60,532 bases of DNA, taken from positions 1-60,532 of the forward strand of contig JAJEAY010000123.1 in the NCBI GenBank assembly GCA_022824145.1. The letters run 5' to 3'. The stretch comes from Rhodobacter sp. (GTDB taxonomy: Bacteria; Pseudomonadota; Alphaproteobacteria; Rhodobacterales; Rhodobacteraceae). Position 1 is the first letter of the stretch; every line of letters starts with the position of its first letter. The notes beneath the pieces are model-generated. The model had not been told where the DNA came from, searched no databases, and worked only from the letters and a program-made list of their open reading frames with translations. The translations under genes and the position numbers were made by a program. Shown here in pieces: positions 20,652-30,667 of this stretch.

Positions 20652-21545
20652 ATGGCAAAGGCGAAGCAAGCCGTGCGTATGCGCGACGGCGCTGGATTCG
20701 TTGCCGCGCTTGACCAAAGCGGCGGTTCAACCCCAAAGGCGCTTGGGCTCTACGGCATCGGAAGCGAAGCATATGCAAACGAGTCCGAGATGTTCGACTT
20801 GATTCACTGTATGAGGGAAAGAATCGTCAGGTCACCGGCCTTCACGTCCGGAAAAGTCATTGGCGCGATTCTTTTTGAGGACACGATGGATCGGGAAATC
20901 GACAGCCAGCCATCGGCGAACTTCCTTTGGGAACAGTGTGGTGTGGTTCCGTTCCTGAAAGTTGACCGGGGTCTTGCCGCTGAGAGCGACGGCGTGCAAC
21001 TGATGAAACCCATCGAGGGACTTGACGGCCTTTTGGAACGTGCCGCCGCCAACGGAATTTTCGGAACAAAGGCGCGGTCGGTGATCAACGCGGCGAATCC
21101 CGCAGGAATCGGTGCCAACGTCGCACAGCAGTTCGAGATCGGGAAAAGGATCCAGCATTATGGGCTGGTCCCGATTATCGAACCCGAAGTGACGATTTCG
21201 ATCACCGACAAGAAGCAGGCGGAAGAAATTCTTCTGGCCGAGCTGAGCCGTGAGCTTGATGCGCTTGAAATCGGTGAGGACGTGATTCTGAAGCTGACTC
21301 TTCCGACCCGGAAAAACCACTACCGGTCATTGGTTGAGCATCCGCAGGTGATGCGGGTGGTTGCGCTGTCAGGCGGATACAGCCGAGAGGAGGCTAATGA
21401 AAAGCTCGCACAGAACAGCGGGGTCATTGCCAGTTTCAGCCGAGCATTGACCGAAGGTCTGTCGGTCGGCCAAAGCGATGTCGATTTCGACGCGATGCTG
21501 GCCGCCACAATCGACAGCATCTATCAGGCATCCGTCTCAGGATAG
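20652..21545 (+). CDS. fba: fructose-bisphosphate aldolase, class I
   Basis: The product has 297 residues and is a Schiff-base (metal-free) aldolase that splits fructose-1,6-bisphosphate to two triose phosphates. The signature FVAALDQSGGSTPKALGLYG near the N-terminus and VVALSGGYSREEANEKL near the C-terminus mark the class I form. ATG 20652 follows GGAGAGGCAA; the ATG at 20640 lies 5' of that site. It sits after pgk. Class II aldolase and triose-phosphate isomerase are not in the window. Confidence 0.93.
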   Translation: MAKAKQAVRMRDGAGFVAALDQSGGSTPKALGLYGIGSEAYANESEMFDLIHCMRERIVRSPAFTSGKVIGAILFEDTMDREIDSQPSANFLWEQCGVVPFLKVDRGLAAESDGVQLMKPIEGLDGLLERAAANGIFGTKARSVINAANPAGIGANVAQQFEIGKRIQHYGLVPIIEPEVTISITDKKQAEEILLAELSRELDALEIGEDVILKLTLPTRKNHYRSLVEHPQVMRVVALSGGYSREEANEKLAQNSGVIASFSRALTEGLSVGQSDVDFDAMLAATIDSIYQASVSG

Positions 21546-21607
21546 CAGATTCGCCGGAACTGCCAGCAATCGGCGCTGGGTTCAGGTCTGCGCTCGGGCA
21601 ATTCGGG

Positions 21608-23236
21608 TTATGTGGCGCCCGCGCCGGGCAGAACCCGGTCGAGAATGGTGCTGGTGTCAAGCCCTGCGACGGTACCCGCCAGGTCGCCGCGGTTGCCCGA
21701 GACCCTGCTCCCGACATAGCCGTCCGACACCGCTGCAGGCGCCGATCTGATAAGAGCAGCGGCGGCAAGCAGCGTGGCGCTGCGCTCGACGAAAAGGCGT
21801 GCCTCGGATTCCTCCGGCAGCACCGGCCAGCGCGCGAGATGCTCACTCAATGCGCTGTCGTATTGCCTGTTTGCGGTGACGGCGCTTTCGAGTTCGCCAC
21901 GAAGCGCGTCCGCTGCTTCCGGAAACCGATCCAGAGTGCGCAGAACGTCCAGACAGATCACATTGCCGGAGCCCTCCCAGATGGAGTTGAGGGGCGCTTC
22001 ACGATAAAGCATCGGCAAGGGAGTGTCCTCGACGTAACCCATTCCGCCAAGCGTTTCCATGCACTCGTAAATTACGTTCGGAGCGCGCTTGTTCGACAGA
22101 AACTTCGCAAGCGCCACCGCCACCCTTGCAAAAGCGCGCTGGCGGGCGTCATCAAATGCCGCAGCCACGCGAAGGCCCAGAGCAAGCGCGGCTTCCACCT
22201 CCAGAGCCAGGTCGGCGAGAAGGTTCCTCATCAAGGGTTGGTCCACAAGCCTGTGCCGGAATGCCTTGCGACGCATGCACCAATGCATCGCCTCAGCCAA
22301 CGCGCCGCGCATGAGACCTGCAGGCGCCATGGCTGTATCCAACCGAGTGTAGTGGACCATCTCGATGATCGTACGTACGCCCTGCCCCTCCTCGCCCAGC
22401 TGATATGCGAGCGCGCCGTGATACTCTATCTCGGCGGATGCGTTGGCTTTGTTGCCAAGTTTCTCCTTAAGCCGCTGGATTCGGATTTCGTTCCGTTCCC
22501 CTTCAAGCCATCGGGGCACAAGGAAACACGTAAGGCCACCCGGTGACTGTGCGAGTGTCAGAAAAGCGTCCGACATCGGCGCGGAGCAGAACCACTTGTG
22601 GCCTGTGAGACGGCAAGCGTCACCGTGGGGCTCGGCGCGGGTGGCAACGGTGCGCAGGTCGGAGCCGCCCTGTTTCTCGGTCATCGCCATACCTATAGTG
22701 GCAGAGTCCTTCAGGTCGATCGGACGGGGCGCCGGATCGTAGTTTCGCGCCAGGAGCCGCGGACGCCACCGAGACGCAAGCGTTGGGTCAGCTTCAAGCG
22801 CCGGGACCGCGGCATAAGTCATCGTCATCGGGCAGCATACACCGGGCTCAACTTGGCTCATCAAATAGACCATGGCTGCATGCGCTACATGCCCGCCTCG
22901 CTCCCCTTCCCATGCAATTGCGGAGTAGCCATGCCCTATGCCAAGAGACATGAGATGATGGTAAGCCGGATGGAAGCGGACTTCGTCCAGGCGGCGGCCA
23001 CCCGAATCGAACAGCCTTAACTGTGGCGGGTTGCTGTTCGCAGCGAGGCCCGCCTCCCGAGATTCCGGCTCCGAAAGAGCGTTGGCGAAGCGAATGACGG
23101 GATCTATTGGCCCATCGTTTGAATTAAGATAGTCGCGCAGCGGCAGGTCATCGTCCCACAGTTCCGGTTTCCGCAGGTCCGGCTGGTTCTCGACCCTATG
23201 CGTTCCCAGGTCTGTGCGGGCGGCTGAATGGGTCAT
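21608..23236 (-). CDS. acyl-CoA dehydrogenase, AidB-like
   Basis: The product has about 542 residues from ATG 23236 (MTHSAARTDLGTHRVENQP); five more residues are possible. It is a flavoprotein of the acyl-CoA dehydrogenase fold. The N-terminal HRVENQPDL motif, YHHLMSLGIGHGYSAIAW, CCPMTMTYAAVPAL, and ECMETLGGMGYVEDTPLPMLYREAPLNSIWEGSGNV place it in the AidB/isovaleryl-CoA dehydrogenase-like branch. AidB protects DNA from alkylation in E. coli; most relatives are untested and may oxidise acyl-CoAs. It is convergent with fba and divergent from ftsB. The substrate is unassigned. Confidence 0.88.
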   Translation of the reverse strand: MTHSAARTDLGTHRVENQPDLRKPELWDDDLPLRDYLNSNDGPIDPVIRFANALSEPESREAGLAANSNPPQLRLFDSGGRRLDEVRFHPAYHHLMSLGIGHGYSAIAWEGERGGHVAHAAMVYLMSQVEPGVCCPMTMTYAAVPALEADPTLASRWRPRLLARNYDPAPRPIDLKDSATIGMAMTEKQGGSDLRTVATRAEPHGDACRLTGHKWFCSAPMSDAFLTLAQSPGGLTCFLVPRWLEGERNEIRIQRLKEKLGNKANASAEIEYHGALAYQLGEEGQGVRTIIEMVHYTRLDTAMAPAGLMRGALAEAMHWCMRRKAFRHRLVDQPLMRNLLADLALEVEAALALGLRVAAAFDDARQRAFARVAVALAKFLSNKRAPNVIYECMETLGGMGYVEDTPLPMLYREAPLNSIWEGSGNVICLDVLRTLDRFPEAADALRGELESAVTANRQYDSALSEHLARWPVLPEESEARLFVERSATLLAAAALIRSAPAAVSDGYVGSRVSGNRGDLAGTVAGLDTSTILDRVLPGAGAT

Positions 23237-23357
23237 GGCGGCATTGCCCACTTGTTCGACATTGGAAGTCTGCCGTATCGAAAAGGCTTTTCAAACATCA
23301 ATTTTTGTGTTTAGGTGAATGTCACCGCCCGGAAGAGGCGGAAACATCAGGCGCAGC

Positions 23358-23660
23358 ATGATCCACAAGAAACCCCCTTCCGCTCTTTTCGGAACCCTTT
23401 TTGTCCTCTTTGCATCGGGTGTTGGAGCATATTTTGCGTTTTCGTCTGTGCAGGGAGATTATGGCGTATTCCGCCGTATCCAGATTGAGGCTGAGGCTGA
23501 ATCGCTGAAGATCGAGCGGGACCGATTGGCTCGGGAAGTGGCGCAGCTCCAAAACAAGACCCACCGTCTGAGTGACGACTATCTAGACCTGGATCTTCTT
23601 GACGAACAGGCGCGGGACGTGATCGGACTCGTAAGAATCGATGAGGTCGTACTCAGGTGA
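23358..23660 (+). CDS. ftsB: septum formation initiator, FtsB/DivIC family
   Basis: The product has 100 residues and is a bitopic membrane protein of the divisome. A single membrane helix lies at residues 9-28 (SALFGTLFVLFASGVGAYFAF). A coiled coil follows (EAEAESLKIERDRLAREVAQLQ) and then the conserved LDLLDEQARDVIGL tail. This is the alphaproteobacterial layout, where the gene sits upstream of pdhA. ATG 23358 was chosen over the longer frame because the family begins directly before the membrane helix. Confidence 0.88.
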   Translation: MIHKKPPSALFGTLFVLFASGVGAYFAFSSVQGDYGVFRRIQIEAEAESLKIERDRLAREVAQLQNKTHRLSDDYLDLDLLDEQARDVIGLVRIDEVVLR

Positions 23661-24246
23661 GCGAATTCCGTCACTGCACCGACACCACATTCACTTTGTT
23701 TCCTAATCCGCTGTTATTTCGCTATCTTTCTGAATCATCATCACATGTCGGGATGAATGCGGCGCTTCCTTGAACAATTTTTGCGCCATCCAAATGAAGC
23801 GACGGTCTATGCCGCCTGCACCGTGGCGGGAAAACGGTCGCACGGTGCTTCCAACCGTCGGTCGACTCCGCGGAAACAGCGAAAGAGCCTCTCTCTTGAA
23901 CTGAATTCCAGTTCGATCCTAATCCCGAGCGGTCCCTCTCGCCGATTCTATCCCTGTCGTGGAAAACCACGTGTCCCCAACCGCTGTCTCAGTGGATCCC
24001 GCCCTGGCTTGCCAGCACCAACTCCGCCCATGCCCGCCTGATCAGTTGCAGTCTTCCACCGTGACCGGCATTGGGTTTGGCCGCGAATCAAAAGAGCCGC
24101 AAGCGGACTCATTCCCGCAAGCACACATCGCAATGATGGCATAAGTTCGCCAAGCCCAAAATGCGCGGTTCCGAATCATGTTTAACTGCTCTTGGGATTC
24201 GCGTATTCTCCGCGTCGATTCAGCAACTGCCCGGGAGGCCAATGGT
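23661..24246. other. gene-free stretch between ftsB and pdhA
   Basis: This is about 590 bp. I see no coding gene, tRNA or clear repeat. It should contain the pdh operon promoter. In related genomes this gap is usually shorter, which suggests lost or degraded sequence. Confidence 0.4.
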
Positions 24247-25245
24247 ATGGCTGCAGTAAAGAAAGCCCGACTACCCAATGTTCCCAAAGAGGAGTTGCTG
24301 GAGTTCTATCGCACTATGCTGCTCATCCGTCGGTTCGAAGAAAAGGCAGGGCAGCTCTACGGCATGGGACTGATCGGAGGATTCTGCCATCTCTACATCG
24401 GGCAGGAAGCGGTTGTGGTCGGTCTGGAGGCCGCCGCAAACGCCGGTGACCAGCGCATCACCAGTTACCGGGACCATGGTCACATGCTGGCATGCGGAAT
24501 GGACCCGAAGGGCGTAATGGCCGAGCTGACCGGCCGCGAAGGCGGCTATTCCAAGGGAAAAGGCGGCTCAATGCACATGTTCTCCAAGGAGAAGGAATTC
24601 TATGGCGGACACGGCATAGTCGGTGCCCAGGTGCCGATCGGAACGGGTCTGGCATTCGCTAACAAATATCGGGACTGCGAATCTGTGAGCTTCACTTATT
24701 TCGGCGACGGATCCGCAAACCAGGGACAGGTTTACGAGTCATTCAACATGGCTGCGCTCTGGCAGCTGCCTGTGGTCTTCGTCATCGAGAACAACCAATA
24801 CGCAATGGGCACGGCGCAGAAGAGATCGACCTCGACCCCTGACATCCACACTCGGGGGAAGGCCTTCGGCATTCCCGGCGAGGCTGTGGACGGAATGGAC
24901 GTGCTGGCGGTCAAGTCAGCGGGCGAAAAGGCGGTAAAGCACTGCCGCTCCGGCAAAGGGCCGTATATCCTGGAGGTCAAGACCTACCGCTATCGGGGTC
25001 ACTCAATGTCGGATCCCGCCAAGTACCGAACACGTGAAGAGGTTCAAAAGGTCCGCGAAGAGCGTGACCCGATCGATCATGTGCGTCAGCTTCTGCTGAC
25101 CGGAAAACATGTCGGCGAGGATGGCCTGAAAACGATTGACAGAGAAGTCAAGGATGTTGTCAACGAAGCGGCCGAGTTCGCAAAGGATAGCCCTGAGCCA
25201 GCGGGCTCGGAACTCTGGACCGATATATATGACGAGGCCGTGTGA
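24247..25245 (+). CDS. pdhA: pyruvate dehydrogenase E1 component, alpha subunit
   Basis: The product has 332 residues. With PdhB it forms the thiamine-diphosphate-dependent decarboxylase of the pyruvate dehydrogenase complex. The TPP motif is exact: FGDGSANQGQVYESFNMAAL then VIENNQYAMGT. Other landmarks are RRFEEKAGQLYGMG, SYRDHGHMLACGM and YRYRGHSMSDPAKYR. ATG 24247 (MAAVKKARLPNVPK) follows GGGAGGCCAATGGT. pdhB starts 144 bp later on the same strand, and pdhC follows that. Confidence 0.96.
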   Translation: MAAVKKARLPNVPKEELLEFYRTMLLIRRFEEKAGQLYGMGLIGGFCHLYIGQEAVVVGLEAAANAGDQRITSYRDHGHMLACGMDPKGVMAELTGREGGYSKGKGGSMHMFSKEKEFYGGHGIVGAQVPIGTGLAFANKYRDCESVSFTYFGDGSANQGQVYESFNMAALWQLPVVFVIENNQYAMGTAQKRSTSTPDIHTRGKAFGIPGEAVDGMDVLAVKSAGEKAVKHCRSGKGPYILEVKTYRYRGHSMSDPAKYRTREEVQKVREERDPIDHVRQLLLTGKHVGEDGLKTIDREVKDVVNEAAEFAKDSPEPAGSELWTDIYDEAV

Positions 25246-25389
25246 TGGCGAAGCGACTTCAACCTGACTCATTTGCGGTTGACCAGCCGTCAATCGCATT
25301 TTTCCTGCATGACGGCCTGAAACCAGCTGCCCTGCCCGCTTCAGGACAGATGCAGCAGGCAGGCCACCAGAATTCCCGGAGGCAATCGA

Positions 25390-26757
25390 ATGGCCACTAA
25401 CATCTTGATGCCAGCGCTGTCTCCGACAATGGAAGAGGGAACACTGGCGAAATGGATGGTCAGCGAAGGCGATGCAGTTTCGTCCGGTGACATCATCGCG
25501 GAAATCGAGACAGACAAGGCGACGATGGAATTCGAAGCCGTGGACGAAGGCGTGATTGGAAAGATCCTCGTCTCTGAAGGAACCGAGGGGATAAAGGTCA
25601 ACACGCCTATCGCAGTTATCGTTGAGGACGGCGAAGACGCAACCGCAGTTCCTGACACTGCGCCAGTTCCACCTTCAGCGAACACAGAGCCGGCAGACGT
25701 CCAGGAGAACGCTGCGCCAGAACGGCCGGCCATGCCGCGCGCCGCCGAAGCGCCGGATTGGCCCGAAGACTCCGAGATGAGATCGCAGACAGTGCGTGAA
25801 TGCCTGCGGGATGCAATGGCCGAAGAAATGCGCCGGGACGAGAGTGTATTCATCATGGGTGAGGAGGTTGCCGAGTATCAAGGCGCCTACAAGGTGACGC
25901 AGGGCCTGCTGGAGGAATTCGGCGGCAGACGAGTCGTGGATACACCGATCACCGAGCATGGATTCACCGGAATCGGGGTTGGCGCGGCGTTTGGCGGGCT
26001 GAGGCCAATCGTAGAATTCATGACCTTCAACTTCGCGATGCAGGCGATGGACCAGATCGTAAACTCGGCGGCCAAGACGCTCTACATGTCGGGAGGCCAG
26101 ATGGGCTGTCCCATCGTGTTCCGCGGTCCCAACGGAGCCGCAGCCCGGGTAGCCGCGCAGCACAGCCAGGACTACGCAGCATGGTACATGCATATACCGG
26201 GTCTGAAGGTGGTCATGCCTTATTCCGCAGCGGACGCGAAAGGGCTCCTGAAGTCGGCGATCCGCGATCCAAACCCGGTGATCTTCCTGGAAAACGAAAT
26301 CATGTATGGGCAGAGTTTCGAAGTTCCGGCAATTGAGGATCTGGTAATTCCAATAGGAAAGGCACGTGTCTGGCGCGAGGGGACTGACGTAACCATCGTC
26401 AGCTTTGGAGTGGGGATGAAATATGCGCTGGAAGCGGCCGACGAGCTAGAAGGCGACGGCGTCAGCGCGGAGGTGATCGACCTTCGGACATTGCGCCCGA
26501 TGGACACTGATACCGTTATCCGCTCGGTGATGAAAACCAACCGCTGCGTTACAGTAGAAGAGGGATGGCCGCAGGGATCCGTCGGAAATTACGTCTCCTC
26601 AGTCCTGATGCAGAAAGCCTTCGATTACCTCGACGCCCCGGTCATCAACTGCACCGGCAAAGACGTTCCGATGCCTTATGCCGCAAATCTTGAAAAACAG
26701 GCTTTGGTGACCACAGCGGAGGTCATGGAGGCCGTCCGGCAGGTGACCTACCGTTAG
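25390..26757 (+). CDS. pdhB: pyruvate dehydrogenase E1 beta subunit with N-terminal lipoyl domain
   Basis: The product has 455 residues. Residues 1-80 are a lipoyl domain with the modified lysine in [13 protein letters not shown]. An Ala/Pro-rich linker follows to about residue 125, then the transketolase-like E1-beta body ([60 protein letters not shown]). A lipoylated E1-beta is characteristic of alphaproteobacteria. The lipoyl-coding DNA is nearly identical to that of pdhC. It lies 11 bp upstream of pdhC. Confidence 0.96.
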   Translation: MATNILMPALSPTMEEGTLAKWMVSEGDAVSSGDIIAEIETDKATMEFEAVDEGVIGKILVSEGTEGIKVNTPIAVIVEDGEDATAVPDTAPVPPSANTEPADVQENAAPERPAMPRAAEAPDWPEDSEMRSQTVRECLRDAMAEEMRRDESVFIMGEEVAEYQGAYKVTQGLLEEFGGRRVVDTPITEHGFTGIGVGAAFGGLRPIVEFMTFNFAMQAMDQIVNSAAKTLYMSGGQMGCPIVFRGPNGAAARVAAQHSQDYAAWYMHIPGLKVVMPYSAADAKGLLKSAIRDPNPVIFLENEIMYGQSFEVPAIEDLVIPIGKARVWREGTDVTIVSFGVGMKYALEAADELEGDGVSAEVIDLRTLRPMDTDTVIRSVMKTNRCVTVEEGWPQGSVGNYVSSVLMQKAFDYLDAPVINCTGKDVPMPYAANLEKQALVTTAEVMEAVRQVTYR

Positions 26758-26768
26758 GGAGAAACGCG

Positions 26769-28061
26769 ATGCCAGTAGAAATCCTGATGCCCGCGCTTTC
26801 TCCGACTATGGAGGAAGGAACGCTGGCGAAGTGGTTAGTGCAGGAAGGCGACGAAGTGTCGTCGGGCGACCTGCTGGCCGAAATCGAAACGGACAAGGCG
26901 ACGATGGAATTCGAAGCCGTGGACGAGGGTATGGTCGCAAGCATACTGGTGGCGGAGGGCACCGAAGGCGTCAAGGTGAACACACCTATCGCAGTGCTGC
27001 TTGGCGAAGGTGAAGACGCCAATGACATAGAGATGCCTTCGACAACTCCCCAAGCCGAACCGGCGGAACCGTCTAAATCCGGATCCTCCGCCCGTTCGGA
27101 GCCGTCAAGTACACCAAGCGTCCCCGTCCAGGCAGCGGTGGACGAAAGCCGGATGTTCGCTTCTCCGCTCGCCCGCCGAATCGCCCGGGAGATGAACCTC
27201 GATCTGGCTCAGATCAAAGGCTCCGGCCCGAGAGGCCGGATCGTGAAGGCGGATGTCGAAGCCGCAGCCAGTGAACCGTCGGCCCCTGCCCTGCCCTCCA
27301 TGACGACGACAGCTGCAACAGTTCCTTCGGAGCCATCAGCCGACGCCATAACTAGAATGTACGAAGGACGGGACTTCGAAGAGGTTTCTCTTGACGGGAT
27401 GAGAAGGACAATTGCCGCAAGGCTGTCTGAGGCAAAGCGGACCATTCCGCACTTTTACCTTCGGCGTGACATCCGGCTTGATCAGCTTCTTGACCTTAGA
27501 TCCCAGATCAACCGGCAGCTTGAGACACGTGGGATAAAGCTCTCGGTCAACGACTTTATCATCAAGGCCTGTGCGCTGGCCCTCCAGCAGGTGCCGGCAG
27601 CCAACGCCGTCTGGGCCGGAGACCGGATTCTGCGGCTTCGGCCTTCGGATGTAGCTGTCGCCGTGGCGGTGGACGGAGGTCTGTTCACACCGCTCCTTCG
27701 AGACGCGCACGCAAAGCCTCTTTCGGAACTGTCGGCCGAGATGAAGGATCTGGCTGCACGTGCCCGCGAGCGCCGGCTGGCACCCCATGAATATCAGGGC
27801 GGAAGTTTCTCCATCTCGAATCTCGGAATGTTCGGCATCGACAGTTTTGACGCCGTCATCAATCCGCCGCATGGGTCGATTCTTGCGGTTGGCGCGGGAA
27901 TGAGAAAACCGATCGTTGATCAGGACGGCCAGCTGATTTCTGCAACGGTCATGAGCGCGACGCTCAGCGTCGACCACAGGGTCATCGACGGGGCGCTAGG
28001 CGCCAGTTTCCTGCAGGCCATCAAGGAAAACCTGGAAAATCCGTTCACGACGCTTGTCTGA
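26769..28061 (+). CDS. pdhC: pyruvate dehydrogenase E2, dihydrolipoamide acetyltransferase
   Basis: The product has 430 residues. Domain order is a single lipoyl domain (1-80, [13 protein letters not shown]), a flexible Ser/Pro-rich linker, a peripheral-subunit-binding domain near 135-170 (FASPLARRIAREMNLDL, GSGPRGRIVKADVEAA) and the catalytic domain. The active-site motif DHRVIDGALGASFLQ is near the C-terminus. It forms the core of the complex and passes acetyl to CoA. The E3 gene (lpd) does not follow within the window. Confidence 0.96.
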   Translation: MPVEILMPALSPTMEEGTLAKWLVQEGDEVSSGDLLAEIETDKATMEFEAVDEGMVASILVAEGTEGVKVNTPIAVLLGEGEDANDIEMPSTTPQAEPAEPSKSGSSARSEPSSTPSVPVQAAVDESRMFASPLARRIAREMNLDLAQIKGSGPRGRIVKADVEAAASEPSAPALPSMTTTAATVPSEPSADAITRMYEGRDFEEVSLDGMRRTIAARLSEAKRTIPHFYLRRDIRLDQLLDLRSQINRQLETRGIKLSVNDFIIKACALALQQVPAANAVWAGDRILRLRPSDVAVAVAVDGGLFTPLLRDAHAKPLSELSAEMKDLAARARERRLAPHEYQGGSFSISNLGMFGIDSFDAVINPPHGSILAVGAGMRKPIVDQDGQLISATVMSATLSVDHRVIDGALGASFLQAIKENLENPFTTLV

Positions 28062-28206
28062 CAGCCGCAGTTCCGTCTTTTTCAGTAGCTGCAGGAACTG
28101 CGGCTGCGCCTTCGTTGAGAAGCCAGGCGAAAAGTGGATCCTGCCGACCACGTGAGGCGGAAAGACATACTGATTTCCTGAGCGGTCTTGGTATTCTACC
28201 GATTTG

Positions 28207-29016
28207 TCAGACCCTTACTCCGGTCAGTTGATCCATGGAAACTGAAGGCTGTGTGCATCCGGCCTCACCCACAATTCGAGCCGGAACACCGGCAACGGTC
28301 TTTTCCGCAGGAACGTCCTGCAGCACCACCGACCCAGCGGCGATGCGGGAACAGTTTCCAATCGTAATATTGCCCAAGACCTTTGCGCCGGCACCGATCA
28401 GAACCCCACATCCAATCGTTGGATGCCTTTGCTGGTCTTCCTTGCCGGTTCCGCCCAAGGTCACCGAATGAAGCATGGAGACATTGTCTCCTACAATTGC
28501 CGTCTCGCCGATCACAATTGAATGAGCATGGTCGATCATGATCCCTTTGCCGATTCTGGCGGCAGGGTGAATGTCGACTCCAAATGCTTCCGAAATGCGC
28601 ATCTGCAGGAAATATGCCATGTCCTTGCGGCCACGGTCCCAGAGCCAATGCGCTACGCGATAGGCCTGAATGGCCTGAAAACCCTTGAAGAACAGAAGCG
28701 GCTGCATAAGCCGGTGGCAGGCAGGGTCACGATCGAAGACCGCCACGACATCGGTTCGCGCAGCAGCTCCGACGGCGGCATCTTCCCGATATGTCTCGTC
28801 AGCTATCTCCCGGAGGATCTGCTCGGACATCTCGCCGGAAGCGAGTTTCTGGGCCAGCCTGTAAGCAAGCGCCTGTTCCAAGGTGGGGTGGTGCAGAACC
28901 GTCGCATGAATCATGCCACCGAGAACCGGCTCCTGATCCACCGCTCTTTCCGCCTCAGCCCTGATTCGGTTCCAGACGGGATCCAGCTCAGCGAGCATTG
29001 CACGTGTTTCCGCCAT
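28207..29016 (-). CDS. cysE: serine O-acetyltransferase
   Basis: The product has 269 residues. It makes O-acetylserine, the entry to cysteine synthesis. The N-terminal helical domain (PVWNRIRAEAERAV) precedes a left-handed parallel beta-helix of hexapeptide repeats. Landmarks are FGVDIHPAARIGKGIMIDHA, TAIVGDNVSMLHSVTLGGTG, RHPTIGCGVLIGAGAKVLGN and AAGSVVLQDVPAEKTVAGVPA. ATG 29016 follows GGAGGAAGCTTGA. It is convergent with pdhC and stands alone. Confidence 0.95.
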   Translation of the reverse strand: MAETRAMLAELDPVWNRIRAEAERAVDQEPVLGGMIHATVLHHPTLEQALAYRLAQKLASGEMSEQILREIADETYREDAAVGAAARTDVVAVFDRDPACHRLMQPLLFFKGFQAIQAYRVAHWLWDRGRKDMAYFLQMRISEAFGVDIHPAARIGKGIMIDHAHSIVIGETAIVGDNVSMLHSVTLGGTGKEDQQRHPTIGCGVLIGAGAKVLGNITIGNCSRIAAGSVVLQDVPAEKTVAGVPARIVGEAGCTQPSVSMDQLTGVRV

Positions 29017-29506
29017 TCAAGCTTCCTCCGGTCTCGAGCACGGCTCATTTGCCTGTCCGTCCTGAACTAATGAACGGAACCGAAGCATTGGTCAATCCCG
29101 AGCCTGTCCGTAACAGCAACCGGCAAAGGCAAACCGCCCTGCCGGGATTGTTTCACGCCGCATTATGGCGGCAATGTGAACGAGAAATTCCGTTGATCCG
29201 GAAGCACTGCCGATTCAATCTTTCCAAACCGGAACCATCGTGCGGGATACATCACTGCTTCCCTGCGAATCCCCAACACCGGGACATCGAGTCTCCAGCG
29301 AAAGATGCAGCCGGAGTACCTGCAAACGGCATTCAGAGGACAGCTGCAACGCTGGTCGCCATCACCGCACGGAGTCACTGCAAAATCTGTGAGACGGTGC
29401 GGACCCGTCCCGCCCGCAGGCGAAATATGATTGGGACGCGTCGGTTCCACCAACCGAGGAAACCTGTGGAACCTGCGGTTAGCTGTGGAGTCTGCCGACC
29501 CATGTC
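29017..29506. other. gene-free stretch between cysE and mltG
   Basis: This is about 490 bp. I find no open frame with a ribosome-binding site or family likeness, and no clear RNA structure. Confidence 0.4.
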
Positions 29507-30667
29507 CTATTGACCGTTTCGCTGCGCCTCGATCGCGCGCCACTTTGCCACATTCGCATTGTGCTCCCTCAAGGTTGACGCGAACGCATGACCACCTGAT
29601 CCGTCAGCGACGAAGAACAGAAACCCGGTCTCTTCGGGATTGAGCGCGGCCTTTATGCTTGCCAGTCCCGGATTCGCGATCGGTGTCGGCGGAAGTCCTC
29701 GGTTCAAGTAGGTATTGTATGGCGTTTCACCTCTGAGCTCGCTGCGCCTCAGGCCCCGGTCAAGAGTGCCGCGGCCCTCTGTAATTCCGTAGATCACCGA
29801 AGGGTCGGTCTGAAGCGGCATTCCTTCCTTGAGCCGGTTGACGAATACGCCCGCCACGAGTCCGCGTTCGTCCGGCATGCCGGTTTCCTTTTCGACGATC
29901 GAAGCGAGAATCAGCGCTTCGTCCGGCGAGTCGATCGGCAGCGCCTCCGCCCGCTCCTGCCACGCTTTCTCGAGCCGTTCACGCTGCCGTGATTCCATCA
30001 ATGCAAGCAATCCGCGACGGTCATCGCCACTTGAGATTTCGTAACTGTCAGGCGCCAGCCAACCCTCGGCCGGTACGGCGGGTACGCTGCCCGTCAGGAT
30101 GTCAAAAGCATTCAGCCCCTCGACGACCTGCCAGCTCGTAACCCCTTCCGCCAGGACGACACGGATCCTTGTGTCCTTTCGGGAGCGCGCTTCAGCATAT
30201 GCAACCGGAACTGAGTCGGCTTCCGGTGCCGGTGAAAACTCCGCCAGCGGAACATACCGGCCCGTCATTGGATCAAGCTCCCGAACCTGGGTTTCAATGC
30301 GGGTAACGCCAATCCTATGAACGATCTCCACGCCGCAGGTCGACTGCCCGCCTCTTGTGACGATTTCGACGATCTCATTCATCGATGCGCCCGCCGGAAC
30401 CAAATAGCTTCCAAACCTGATTTCGGACGACTTGCCTGAATATCTGGCACCAGCACGCATCAACCATGGCAGCTGAACGGCGCCCCGCTCCCCTAGTTCC
30501 GTCGAGAGAGCGTCCATTCTGGCTCCTGGCGCTACCCTCAGGCAGAACGGTTCGGCCAACGGCCCCGCCGCATGGAATTGGCTCTGCCCCCAGCCAATCA
30601 GGCCACCGGAAACGACTACGAATACAATGAACAGCGTTATGGCATTTGATGCCAGCGCTCGCCACAT
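29507..30667 (-). CDS. mltG: endolytic murein transglycosylase MltG
   Basis: The product has 386 residues and is anchored by one N-terminal membrane helix (TLFIVFVVVSGGLIGWG); the enzyme domain lies in the periplasm. The YceG/MltG domain contains ASIVEKETGMPDERGLVAGVF, with the catalytic glutamate in VEKET, and YNTYLNRGLPPTPIANPG. It cleaves nascent glycan strands and sets their length. ATG 30667 overlaps the fabF stop by one base (TGATG), so translation is coupled. It is the last gene of the fab cluster. Confidence 0.93.
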   Translation of the reverse strand: MWRALASNAITLFIVFVVVSGGLIGWGQSQFHAAGPLAEPFCLRVAPGARMDALSTELGERGAVQLPWLMRAGARYSGKSSEIRFGSYLVPAGASMNEIVEIVTRGGQSTCGVEIVHRIGVTRIETQVRELDPMTGRYVPLAEFSPAPEADSVPVAYAEARSRKDTRIRVVLAEGVTSWQVVEGLNAFDILTGSVPAVPAEGWLAPDSYEISSGDDRRGLLALMESRQRERLEKAWQERAEALPIDSPDEALILASIVEKETGMPDERGLVAGVFVNRLKEGMPLQTDPSVIYGITEGRGTLDRGLRRSELRGETPYNTYLNRGLPPTPIANPGLASIKAALNPEETGFLFFVADGSGGHAFASTLREHNANVAKWRAIEAQRNGQ

